Origin: Chloroflexota bacterium
GTDB taxonomy: Bacteria; Chloroflexota; Dehalococcoidia; SM23-28-2; RBG-16-64-32
Length of the DNA: 7,051 nucleotides
Assembly: GCA_022564695.1 (NCBI GenBank)
Contig: JADFKX010000105.1
Location: forward strand, 1 to 7,051
Direction: 5' to 3'
The notes beneath the pieces were generated by a model. That model searched no databases, was not told where the DNA came from, and saw only the letters and a program-made list of their open reading frames with translations. How positions within the stretch are numbered: the stretch's first letter is position 1; each line of letters starts with the position of its first letter. Both the position numbers and the translations under genes were made by a program. Shown piece after piece: positions 1 to 6,084 of the stretch.

Positions 1-114
1 GCGCACCTGGGCCGAGCCCCGGCCTATCTTGATGTGCTGCACGTCCAGCACCTGATACAGGGTGCCGTCTATCTCCAGCGTTACGCCCTTCCGCACGTCT
101 CCGGTATCTATCAT
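1..114 (-). CDS. efp: Elongation factor P, N-terminal fragment (cut by the window edge)
   Basis: The first 38 codons of EF-P are present, from an ATG at 114-112 running off the left edge. EF-P binds between the P and E sites of the ribosome and stimulates peptide-bond formation at polyproline stretches. The fragment reads as the start of the KOW-like N-terminal domain: MIDTGDVRKGVTLEIDG, then a Tyr-Gln-Val strand and the loop HIKIGRGSAQVR. This matches the family pattern in which a modifiable residue sits at the tip of the PGKG loop. Here the tip residue is Arg32, where many EF-Ps have Lys. The gene begins 10 bases after the pepQ stop and follows aroQ-pepQ, a neighbourhood also seen in Bacillus. 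Family assignment is confident despite the short fragment; the type of modification cannot be told from this window. Confidence 0.9.
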   Translation of the reverse strand, partial: MIDTGDVRKGVTLEIDGTLYQVLDVQHIKIGRGSAQVR

Positions 115-123
115 CTCTCCCCC
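115..123 (-). promoter_or_regulatory. Ribosome binding site of efp
   Basis: On the minus strand, GGGGGAG (123-117) lies just before the efp ATG at 114. The spacing is only about 2 bases, shorter than the usual 5-9. The ATG is still preferred because it gives the normal EF-P N-terminus; the next possible start, a GTG at 96-94, would remove the first strand of the domain. The site fills most of the 10-base gap after pepQ, so efp is probably also fed by ribosomes ending pepQ. Confidence 0.55.
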
Positions 124-124
124 G

Positions 125-1237
125 TTACGCTTGCAGCTTGGGTGCGTTGCTCATGACCCGCGCCTTCCCGCTCTCCATCACGAACATGTCCTCGATGCGC
201 ACACCGCCCCAGCCGCTGATGTATATCCCCGGCTCGATGGTGGCTACCATGCCGTCCTTGAGCTCGTCCTTGGACATTCTTGCCAGGCGTGGTGACTCGT
301 GCACCAGCAGGCCGACGCCGTGGCCCAGCCCGTGGCCGAAGTTCTCACCGTACCCCGCCTCCGCGATGACGTTGTGGGCCAGCATGTGCGCCTCCTCGCC
401 GCTCATGCCGGATTTCACCAACTCCGCCGCCGTTAGCTGTGCTGTCAGCACGATATCGTATATCTCGCGGAAGCGCTTGTCCTCCCCAGCGACGGTGATG
501 GTGCGGGTGAGGTCGGAGCAGTAGCCGTCGACCTTCACGCCCATGTCGATGACGATGGGCTCGCCGGCCTCGATTGGGCGATCGCGCGGTTGAGCGTGGG
601 GCATCGCCCCCCAGGGCCCGGCCGCTACGATCGTCTCGAACGAAAGCGCCTGGGCACCGTGCTCGCGGGCGTACTTCTCGATCTCCCAGGCGACCTGCTT
701 CTCCGTCCAGCCCGGCTCGATACGCTGGGCGACGGCCTGAAACGCCTCGTCGCCCAGGTCGACCGCTCGCTGGATGGCCGCGATCTCTTCCGGCTGTTTG
801 ATCGTTCGTAGCGCCTCCACTAAAGGCGGGGCGGCCAGCAGCTTTGGACGCTCCGCCGAAGGTATCTTCTCCAGCGCCTTCTTCATCGCCTGAAAGGCGC
901 TGACGGTCGCTCCCGCGGGCTCGAATCCGATCCGCTTTCCCGTAAGCCCCGCCTCGCCCACCAGTGTTCCGAGCCAGCTTTCCATGCCGCCGCTGGTGCG
1001 GAACAGTGTGAAGCCGGGTGACTCCCGCTCCGCCTGCTCGAAGTAGCGAAAGTCTACGGCGATGAAGGCGGCGTCGGCGGTGATGAGCAGCCAGCCCATG
1101 GAGCCGGTGAAGCCCGATAGGTAACGCCGGTTGGCCGCGTGGCTATGGAAGGTGTCCTCCACCGGTGCTCCCACCAGGAAGCTGTCCAGCCCTGCTTCGG
1201 CCAGGCGCTCCCTGAGACGTCGCAGTCTTTCGCTCAC
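125..1237 (-). CDS. pepQ: M24B metallopeptidase, Xaa-Pro aminopeptidase/dipeptidase
   Basis: A 370-residue cytoplasmic peptidase that releases the residue before proline from peptides. Residues about 1-130 form a creatinase-like N-terminal domain with the typical NRRYLSGFTGS segment. Residues about 145-360 form the pita-bread catalytic domain. The five expected metal ligands are visible: Asp231 (IVIDMGVKVDGYCSD), Asp242, His306 (GHGLGHGVGL), Glu335 (TIEPGIYI) and Glu349 (GVRIEDMF). His214 (MPHAQP) and His313 (VHESP) fit the conserved catalytic histidines. All point to an active enzyme of normal length. The start is GTG at 1237-1235, supported by AAGGAG 8 bases upstream and by a 4-base GTGA overlap with the aroQ stop; the stop is TAA. 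The order aroQ-pepQ-efp parallels aroQ-yqhT-efp of B. subtilis. Whether it acts as aminopeptidase P or as prolidase cannot be decided from sequence, so the symbol is tentative. Confidence 0.92.
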   Translation of the reverse strand: MSERLRRLRERLAEAGLDSFLVGAPVEDTFHSHAANRRYLSGFTGSMGWLLITADAAFIAVDFRYFEQAERESPGFTLFRTSGGMESWLGTLVGEAGLTGKRIGFEPAGATVSAFQAMKKALEKIPSAERPKLLAAPPLVEALRTIKQPEEIAAIQRAVDLGDEAFQAVAQRIEPGWTEKQVAWEIEKYAREHGAQALSFETIVAAGPWGAMPHAQPRDRPIEAGEPIVIDMGVKVDGYCSDLTRTITVAGEDKRFREIYDIVLTAQLTAAELVKSGMSGEEAHMLAHNVIAEAGYGENFGHGLGHGVGLLVHESPRLARMSKDELKDGMVATIEPGIYISGWGGVRIEDMFVMESGKARVMSNAPKLQA

Positions 1238-1683
1238 CCGCTGCGCTCCTTCAAGATGGCGACCAGCGAGTCCAGCGCCGCGAGGTACCCCCGCCAGCCC
1301 AGTCCGCTCACCTGGCCAACAGCTATGTCCGCCAGGACGGAGTGGTGCCGGAACTCCTCTCGGGCGTAGATGTTAGAGATGTGCACTTCCACAAACGGCA
1401 GCGTTGTCGCCTCCAGGGCGTCGCGTAGGGCCAGACTGTAGTGGGTGAGGGCGCCGGGGTTGATCAGAGCGCCATCGGCGGAGGGCGACTCCTTCTGCAG
1501 GAAGTCGATAATTCCCCCTTCGTCGTTGGACTGAAAAGCGCTGATCTCCACCCCCAGCTCCTCCGCTCGTTTCCGCACCCTCTCTTCGATCTGCTGGAGG
1601 GTGGTGGAGCCGTATATCTCCGGTTGCCGCTGGCCGAGGAGGTTCAGGTTAGGACCGTTGATTAGCAGTATGCGCATCTTCAT
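1234..1683 (-). CDS. aroQ: 3-dehydroquinate dehydratase, type II
   Basis: A 149-residue enzyme that converts 3-dehydroquinate to 3-dehydroshikimate in the shikimate pathway; type II enzymes form dodecamers. The N-terminal INGPNLNLLGQRQPEIYG holds the catalytic Arg19 and Tyr24 on the flexible lid loop. Asn75 in INPGALTHYS, Glu99 and His101 in VEVHISNIYAREEF, and Arg108 and Arg112 fit the known active-site set. The SNDEG segment (52-56) replaces the commoner SNHEG; this position varies in the family. Length is normal. Two starts are possible: ATG at 1683 and ATG at 1677 (MRILLINGPN), the latter being closer to the usual N-terminus. An in-frame TGA upstream, with no start codon in between, excludes earlier starts. 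The gene overlaps the xerC end by 35 (or 29) bases and the next gene by 4, and lacks a well-placed Shine-Dalgarno, so coupling to xerC translation is likely. Confidence 0.96.
   Translation of the reverse strand: MKMRILLINGPNLNLLGQRQPEIYGSTTLQQIEERVRKRAEELGVEISAFQSNDEGGIIDFLQKESPSADGALINPGALTHYSLALRDALEATTLPFVEVHISNIYAREEFRHHSVLADIAVGQVSGLGWRGYLAALDSLVAILKERSG
1246..1251 (-). promoter_or_regulatory. Ribosome binding site of the M24B peptidase gene
   Basis: AAGGAG on the minus strand, inside the 3' end of aroQ, lies 8 bases before the GTG at 1237. It decides the choice of this GTG start, which overlaps the aroQ stop as GTGA and so suggests translational coupling. Confidence 0.7.
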
Positions 1684-2611
1684 CTTGGCGGGAGGTCTCT
1701 TCCTCCTTGTCGCGTGCCTTCAGTCGCACTTGATTATAGAACGCCTGGGTGTACACGCGCCTCTGCTGCTCCTCCGTCACGTGGGTGTATATCTGGGTGG
1801 TGTTGGCGCTGGCGTGTCCCAGCAGATCCTGCACCACCCTCAGCTCAGCGCCGCCATCCAGCATATGGGTGGCGAAGGAGTGCCGCAGCAGGTGAGGGTA
1901 TACCCGCTGGTTGAGCCCCGCCATCAGGGCGTGCTTGCGCACGGTCTTCTGGACGGAGCGGCCCGACAGCCGCTTGCCATCGCGGTTGACGAACAGCGCC
2001 GTCTCTCCCGCCCGCGCCAGCTTTGGGCGACCTTCGCGTAGGTAGCGCTGAAGCGCCTGCGTCGCCGGCCGCCCGATGAGGACGATTCGCTCCTTGTTCC
2101 CTTTGCCGCGCACCCGCGCGAGCTGTTCGCCAAGATCGACGCCGGCCACGTCCAGGCCTACCACCTCTGCGAGCCGGAGCCCGGAGGCGTACATCAGCTC
2201 CAAGATTGCGCGGTCGCGCAGCCCCTGGGGTGTGTCCGAGTCCGCGGCCTCGATGAGCGCCGTAAGCTGGTCTTTCCCCAGGATCTGGGGCAGTCGCCGC
2301 TCCCGTCTGTGGCTGGTCACGCCCATGAGAGGGTCGCGCTCAAGGACGCCTTCTCGAACTAGGAAGCGATAGAAGGTGTGAATTGTGCTCATCTTGCGGC
2401 TGACGCTGGCCGAGGCCGTATCGGCCTCATGCAGGCGGGCCAGGTAGCGCCGGAAGGACTTTCGGTCTACGTCCAGGGGCCCGAGCCCCTCCTCGGTTTC
2501 CAGGTAGCGGCCGAAGTGGCCCAGGTCGCCACGGTAATTCCGGATGGTGTACGAGGAGAGGTTTCGCTCCGCCTTCAGGTAGCGGACGTAGGGCTCGATG
2601 AGCTCTTTCAT
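1649..2611 (-). CDS. xerC: Tyrosine recombinase of the XerC/XerD family
   Basis: A 320-residue site-specific recombinase, probably resolving chromosome dimers at a dif site. Residues about 1-88 form the SAM-like core-binding domain; residues about 105-285 form the catalytic domain. The full active-site set is present: Arg146 (ASGLRLAEV), Lys170 (GKGNKER), His240 and Arg243 (PHLLRHSFATHML), His266 (LLGHASANTTQ) and nucleophile Tyr275 (IYTHV). It is about 20 residues longer than typical Xer proteins: after Tyr275 runs a 45-residue segment ending in a charged, low-complexity tail (KARDKEEETSRQDEDAH) that overlaps aroQ. The start ATG at 2611 shares one base with the topA stop (TGATG), with no clear Shine-Dalgarno, so re-initiation after topA is likely. 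Linkage to dprA and topA supports a housekeeping Xer rather than a phage integrase. XerC and XerD cannot be told apart here, so the symbol follows the usual neighbourhood. Confidence 0.92.
   Translation of the reverse strand: MKELIEPYVRYLKAERNLSSYTIRNYRGDLGHFGRYLETEEGLGPLDVDRKSFRRYLARLHEADTASASVSRKMSTIHTFYRFLVREGVLERDPLMGVTSHRRERRLPQILGKDQLTALIEAADSDTPQGLRDRAILELMYASGLRLAEVVGLDVAGVDLGEQLARVRGKGNKERIVLIGRPATQALQRYLREGRPKLARAGETALFVNRDGKRLSGRSVQKTVRKHALMAGLNQRVYPHLLRHSFATHMLDGGAELRVVQDLLGHASANTTQIYTHVTEEQQRRVYTQAFYNQVRLKARDKEEETSRQDEDAHTANQRS
1691..1708 (-). promoter_or_regulatory. Hairpin sequestering a Shine-Dalgarno upstream of aroQ
   Basis: On the minus strand AAGGAGG (1708-1702) is followed by the loop AAGAGA and then CCTCC (1695-1691). 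GGAGG and CCTCC can pair perfectly (5 GC-rich pairs, 6-base loop), which would hide the only strong Shine-Dalgarno before aroQ. That Shine-Dalgarno lies 18 bases from ATG 1683, too far for classic spacing. The element lies within the xerC reading frame, so ribosomes finishing xerC would melt it. The regulatory role is inference; the pairing is seen directly. Confidence 0.35.
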
Positions 2612-4905
2612 CAGGCCGGGGTTGAGGCTGGTTCCTTCTCCTCCACCTCGCCCCGCCAGTCGCAGGCGGAACAGCGCCCCTTCAGCTTACCTTCCTCTTG
2701 CTGCCGCTCGGTGGTGAGCAGGCCCTTGCACTGGGGGCAGGGCGTGGTAAGGGGCTTGTTCCATACTACGAAGTCGCACTTGGGGTAATTGGCGCAACCG
2801 TAGAAGGTACGACCCTTGCGCGAACGCCTCTCCACCAGGTCACCGCCATCGCGCGGGCAGGAGGCGCCGGTCTTCGTCAGCAGCGACCGGCGGCCCTTGC
2901 ACTCCGGATAGCGGGTGCAGGCGAGGAACCGTCCGAAGCGGCCGCTGCGGATGGCCATCGGTGCGCTGCACTCGTCGCATTTCTCGTCTGTAGGCTCGGG
3001 CGGTGGCTCTTCTTCCCCCTCCAGGGGGCGGCTGCTGCGGCACTCCGGGAAGCCGGAGCAGGCCAGAAACCGTCCGCGCCGGCCCCAGCGAACTATCATG
3101 GGCTTGCCGCACTTTTCGCACTTCTGGTCGGTTACCTCCCGCTGTGGCGCCGCGTCCTTGGCGGCAGCGAGGGCGCGCTCCAGAGGACGGTAGAACTGCT
3201 CCACGACGGGCTGCCAGTCCCGCTCTCCGCTGGCGATCCCGTCCAGCTCGTTCTCCATCTCCACCGTGAACCCTTCGTCCACGAAGTCAGGGAAGTGCTC
3301 CACCAACAGGTCGTTGACCAGGGTGCCGAGGTCGGTGGGGCGCAGCTGGCGCTTCTCCTTCTCGACGTAGCCTCTGTCCTGGATCGTCGCCACCGTCGGC
3401 GCGTAGGTGCTCGGTCGGCCGATCCCTTTCTCCTCCAGCGCCTTGATCAGGCTCGCCTCCGTGAACCGCGGTGGTGGCTCGGTGAAGTGCTGGTCGGGGA
3501 ACAGCTCCAACAGCCGCAGTGAGTCGTCCGCGGCCATTGCAGGCAAGGGATTCGTGCCTTCGTCTTCCTCCTCGCCGTTGTCCTTGCCCTCCTCGTAGAG
3601 CTGTTTGTAGCCGGCGAAACGGAGTTGGGTGTTGGTGGCGCGCAGCAGCAGCGCTTGGGCATCGGTCTCTGGGGTCGCCTTGATCTCAACCGATGTCTGA
3701 TCGAACTGGGCATCCGCCATCTGGCTGGCCAGGAAGCGCTGCCAGATGAGCGTATACAGTCGGTTTTGGTCGTTGTTAAGGTAACGGCGCACCGCATCGG
3801 GCTCCCGCAGTACAGAGGTGGGACGGATCGCCTCGTGCGCTTCCTGTGCTCCTTTGACCTTCCTGCTGTACACACGCGGTGACGAGGGAACGAACTCCTT
3901 GCCGAACTTGGCGGCAATGTGCTCGCGGGCCTCTCGTCGCGCCACCTCCGCCACCTGTGTGGAGTCTGTGCGCATGTAGGTGATAAGCCCCACCTGGCCT
4001 CGCGAACCCAGCGGCATCCCCTCGTAGAGCTGCTGGGCAACCACCATGGTCCGCTTGGCCGAGTATCCCAGCCGCCGAGACGCCTCCTGCTGGAGGGTGC
4101 TGGTGATGAACGGCGGCGCCGGCCGGCGAGATTGCACCTTCTGTTGTACGGCCAGGACGCTGTACGCCGCGCCCTTGAGCAGGGCGGACAGCCGCTCCGT
4201 CTCTATCTGGTTTTCGATCTCCAGCTTGCGCTTCTTGCCCTCTGCATATCCCACCAGGCGGGCGCGGAAACCCTGCTCCACGTTGCTGTCCTTGGCATTG
4301 TTGAGATGGGCGTCGATGGTCCAATACTCCCGTGGCGTGAAGGCCTGAATCTCGCGTTCCCGCTCCACGACCAGCCGCGCCGCCACCGATTGCACGCGAC
4401 CGGCGGAGAGGCCGCGCCTGACCTGCTTCCAGAGGAAGGGGCTCAGGCGGTAACCGACCAGCCTGTCCAGCACGCGTCGCGCCTGCTGGGCGTCCACGAG
4501 CTGCATATCGATATCACGGGGGTGGTTGAACGCTTCGCGGACCGCCTCGGGCGTGATCTCATGGAACACCACACGGACGTGGCGCTTGCCCTCCAGTTCG
4601 GCAGCCGCAATCAGGTGCCAGGCGATCGCCTCGCCCTCACGGTCGGGGTCGGTGGCCAGGTAGATGGTGGAGGCGCGCTCCGCCGCCTGTCGTATCTCCT
4701 TGACGGCCGCGGCCTTCTGGCGGGGGATGACGTACTTGGGCTCGAAATTCTGTTCTGTGTCCACACCAAGCGTGGACTTGGGCAGGTCGCGTACGTGACC
4801 CACGGAAGCCTTGATCTCGTACTCCGGGCCTAGTATGGCCGCTATCGTTCGTGCCTTCGCCGGCGATTCCACCACAACCAGGCTCTTTGTCTTCTTCTTC
4901 GTCAC
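2611..4905 (-). CDS. topA: DNA topoisomerase I (type IA)
   Basis: Relaxes negative supercoils by single-strand passage. With the GTG start the protein has 764 residues. The N-terminal Toprim domain (about 7-120) shows Glu13 in VVVESPAKA and the metal-binding DPDREGEA (Asp86, Asp88, Glu90). The type IA core follows, with nucleophile Tyr310 and Arg312 in GLITYMRTDST, and the EEKGIGRPSTYA motif near 491-502. The C-terminal part (from about 595) has four zinc-ribbon repeats: Cys596/599/616/622, 643/646/663/669, 683/(Asp686)/704/710 and 723/726/745/748. The third has Asp at its second ligand position. An acidic insert (about 441-451) precedes the IKALEEKG region. I chose GTG at 4905 because GGAGGG lies 9 bases upstream. 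A TTG at 4911, directly after the dprA stop, would add two residues but leave only a 3-base spacer. It lies between dprA and xerC, as in many bacteria. Confidence 0.97.
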   Translation of the reverse strand: MTKKKTKSLVVVESPAKARTIAAILGPEYEIKASVGHVRDLPKSTLGVDTEQNFEPKYVIPRQKAAAVKEIRQAAERASTIYLATDPDREGEAIAWHLIAAAELEGKRHVRVVFHEITPEAVREAFNHPRDIDMQLVDAQQARRVLDRLVGYRLSPFLWKQVRRGLSAGRVQSVAARLVVEREREIQAFTPREYWTIDAHLNNAKDSNVEQGFRARLVGYAEGKKRKLEIENQIETERLSALLKGAAYSVLAVQQKVQSRRPAPPFITSTLQQEASRRLGYSAKRTMVVAQQLYEGMPLGSRGQVGLITYMRTDSTQVAEVARREAREHIAAKFGKEFVPSSPRVYSRKVKGAQEAHEAIRPTSVLREPDAVRRYLNNDQNRLYTLIWQRFLASQMADAQFDQTSVEIKATPETDAQALLLRATNTQLRFAGYKQLYEEGKDNGEEEDEGTNPLPAMAADDSLRLLELFPDQHFTEPPPRFTEASLIKALEEKGIGRPSTYAPTVATIQDRGYVEKEKRQLRPTDLGTLVNDLLVEHFPDFVDEGFTVEMENELDGIASGERDWQPVVEQFYRPLERALAAAKDAAPQREVTDQKCEKCGKPMIVRWGRRGRFLACSGFPECRSSRPLEGEEEPPPEPTDEKCDECSAPMAIRSGRFGRFLACTRYPECKGRRSLLTKTGASCPRDGGDLVERRSRKGRTFYGCANYPKCDFVVWNKPLTTPCPQCKGLLTTERQQEEGKLKGRCSACDWRGEVEEKEPASTPA

Positions 4906-4911
4906 TCTCAA

Positions 4912-6027
4912 CTACCCTCCGTAGCTAGTCTGTGCTTCCCGAGCCCGAACATAGGACATCGGTCCCATCTGCCTTACGAGACCCTTCATCTCCAGCATCG
5001 CCAGGACGCTGCTAACTGTGGCGATGGGGAGACCGCTCTCACGGCACACCTCATCGACATGCGCAGGCTCTCTGCTTATATGACGCAGCAATGCCGCCTC
5101 CGTATCCGTAGCCGGCATGTTTTCTTTCATCTCTATCTGCTGGGGCACCATCGTGAGGTTCAGCTCCTCCAGCACATCCTCCACCTTTAGAACGAGTTTA
5201 GCGCCGTCCTGGATCAGGGCGTTGGGGCCGCGACTCTGGATGGAGAAGATGCTGCCCGGCACGGCGAACACCTCGCGGTTCTGCTCCATGGCCAGGCGAG
5301 CGGTTATCATGGCGCCGCTCTTGACGTCGCCCTCTACCACCAGCACCCCCAGGCTGAGGCCGGACATGATGCGGTTTCGGCGAGGGAAGAAGTCGCCTCG
5401 CGGCTGCGTACCCAGCGGGTAATCGCTTACCAGCGCCCCTTGCTCCATGATCTCCTGCGCCAGCTTGACGTGCTCCGGCGGGTAGACGATATCCAAGCCG
5501 CAGGCGAGTACCGCAATCACGCGGCCGCCCGCCTCCAGCGCCGCGCGGTGGGCGATGGAGTCCACGCCGCGGGCGAGGCCGCTCACCACGCAGATGCTGT
5601 TCTGGGCCAGCCTGTAGCTCAGCTCTTCCGCGACCTGACGACCGTACGGCGTTGGGCGGCGCGTGCCCACCACAGCCAAGCACCACTCATCGGCGTCCGT
5701 GAGCTGGCCGCGGACGTAGAGTACGGGCGGCTGATCGTAGATCTCCTTCAGCCGCGCCGGGTATGCCGGATCGTGCCAGATAAGGGCAGTGACGTTGTAC
5801 TTGGCCAGCCGCTCCATCTCGGCATCGGGGTCGATCTCCGCTCGCTTAGAGACGACGCGTGCTGCGAGCTTGCCATCGAACCCCGCGGCCTTGAGTTCGC
5901 CGCCATCGGCGTTCCAGGCTTCCTCCATGCTGGGGAAGTGACTCTCCAGAAGGGAGCAGCGTACGCGGCCCAGTCCCGCGATGCGGGTCAGGGCTACCCA
6001 GTACTTCAGTTCGTTCGGTGTGGTCAT
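4912..6027 (-). CDS. dprA: DNA-processing protein DprA (Smf)
   Basis: DprA binds incoming single-stranded DNA and loads RecA during natural transformation; it is also widespread in bacteria not known to be competent. The 371-residue protein has a helical N-terminal domain (about 1-70, with the helix-hairpin-helix-like ALTRIAGLGRVR), the extended Rossmann fold (about 110-285) and a C-terminal winged helix (about 305-360). Rossmann motifs are intact: VVGTRRPTPYG (119-129), SGLARGVDSIAH (149-160), FFPRRNRIMSGLS (213-225) and SGAMITARLA (237-246), followed by VFAVPGS. The ATG at 6027 has no Shine-Dalgarno but lies just downstream of a strong promoter match, suggesting a nearly leaderless message. 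The stop TAG at 4914-4912 directly precedes the topA start region. It is the first gene of the apparent dprA-to-efp operon. Confidence 0.96.
   Translation of the reverse strand: MTTPNELKYWVALTRIAGLGRVRCSLLESHFPSMEEAWNADGGELKAAGFDGKLAARVVSKRAEIDPDAEMERLAKYNVTALIWHDPAYPARLKEIYDQPPVLYVRGQLTDADEWCLAVVGTRRPTPYGRQVAEELSYRLAQNSICVVSGLARGVDSIAHRAALEAGGRVIAVLACGLDIVYPPEHVKLAQEIMEQGALVSDYPLGTQPRGDFFPRRNRIMSGLSLGVLVVEGDVKSGAMITARLAMEQNREVFAVPGSIFSIQSRGPNALIQDGAKLVLKVEDVLEELNLTMVPQQIEMKENMPATDTEAALLRHISREPAHVDEVCRESGLPIATVSSVLAMLEMKGLVRQMGPMSYVRAREAQTSYGG
4915..4920 (-). promoter_or_regulatory. Ribosome binding site of topA
   Basis: GGAGGG on the minus strand ends just before the TAG stop of dprA. It lies 9 bases from the GTG at 4905 and only 3 from the TTG at 4911, so it favours the GTG. 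Because it is inside dprA's last codons, translation of the two genes is probably linked. Confidence 0.7.
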
Positions 6028-6032
6028 GGGCG

Positions 6033-6068
6033 TCAGGGTATTCTAGCACAGTGCTAACGATGCTCCAA
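6033..6068 (-). promoter_or_regulatory. Sigma70-type promoter of dprA with extended -10
   Basis: On the minus strand: TTGGAG (-35, 6068-6063), a 17-base spacer, then TAGAAT (-10, 6045-6040), which matches TATAAT at five of six positions. TGC directly before it makes an extended -10 (TGnTAGAAT). The expected start is the A at 6033, only 6 bases before the dprA ATG at 6027, which leaves no room for a ribosome binding site. It sits in the only real intergenic gap of the window, right where the tight operon begins. The match is seen in sequence; activity and start point are inferred. Confidence 0.65.
6044..6056. repeat. Perfect 13-bp palindrome overlapping the dprA -10, possible operator
   Basis: TAGCAC-T-GTGCTA on the minus strand, with six-base arms around one central base. 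It covers the spacer end, the TG of the extended -10 and the first two bases of the -10 hexamer, where a bound protein would block RNA polymerase. It resembles CIRCE half-sites (TTAGCACTC) but lacks the 9-base spacer, and it is not a LexA box of the GAAC-N4-GTTC type. A single site could be chance; the repressor, if any, is unknown. Confidence 0.4.
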
Positions 6069-6082
6069 AGAGCTAGGCGCTC

Positions 6083-6084
<2 letters not shown>
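6068..6084 (-). terminator. Small hairpin at the CBS-protein stop codon, weak terminator or attenuator
   Basis: On the minus strand AAGAGC (6084-6079), loop GCCTA and GCTCTT (6073-6068) form a perfect 6-bp stem that starts within the TAA stop of the CBS-domain gene. Only one extra T follows before GG, so it lacks the U tract of a good intrinsic terminator, and some read-through into dprA is likely. It touches the -35 of the dprA promoter. Confidence 0.25.

Noticed and set aside
1649..2611. XerC-family gene as a phage or integron integrase marking a mobile element
   Set aside because: It sits between topA and aroQ in a housekeeping operon, with no tRNA, att-like repeats or cargo genes nearby.
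2698..3522. Long plus-strand open frame (274 codons) opposite the 3' part of topA
   Set aside because: It is antisense to the well-conserved topA zinc-ribbon region, its protein is rich in Ala/Leu/Gly/Arg with no known motif, and such frames are expected in high-GC DNA.
3919..4833. Long plus-strand open frame (304 codons) opposite the topA Toprim and core
   Set aside because: It mirrors codons of a strongly conserved gene and shows no recognisable domain or convincing ribosome binding site, so I treat it as a shadow.
6044..6060. Possible CIRCE (HrcA) operator upstream of dprA
   Set aside because: TTAGCACT matches a CIRCE half-site, but the second half follows directly with no 9-base spacer, so HrcA binding is not supported.
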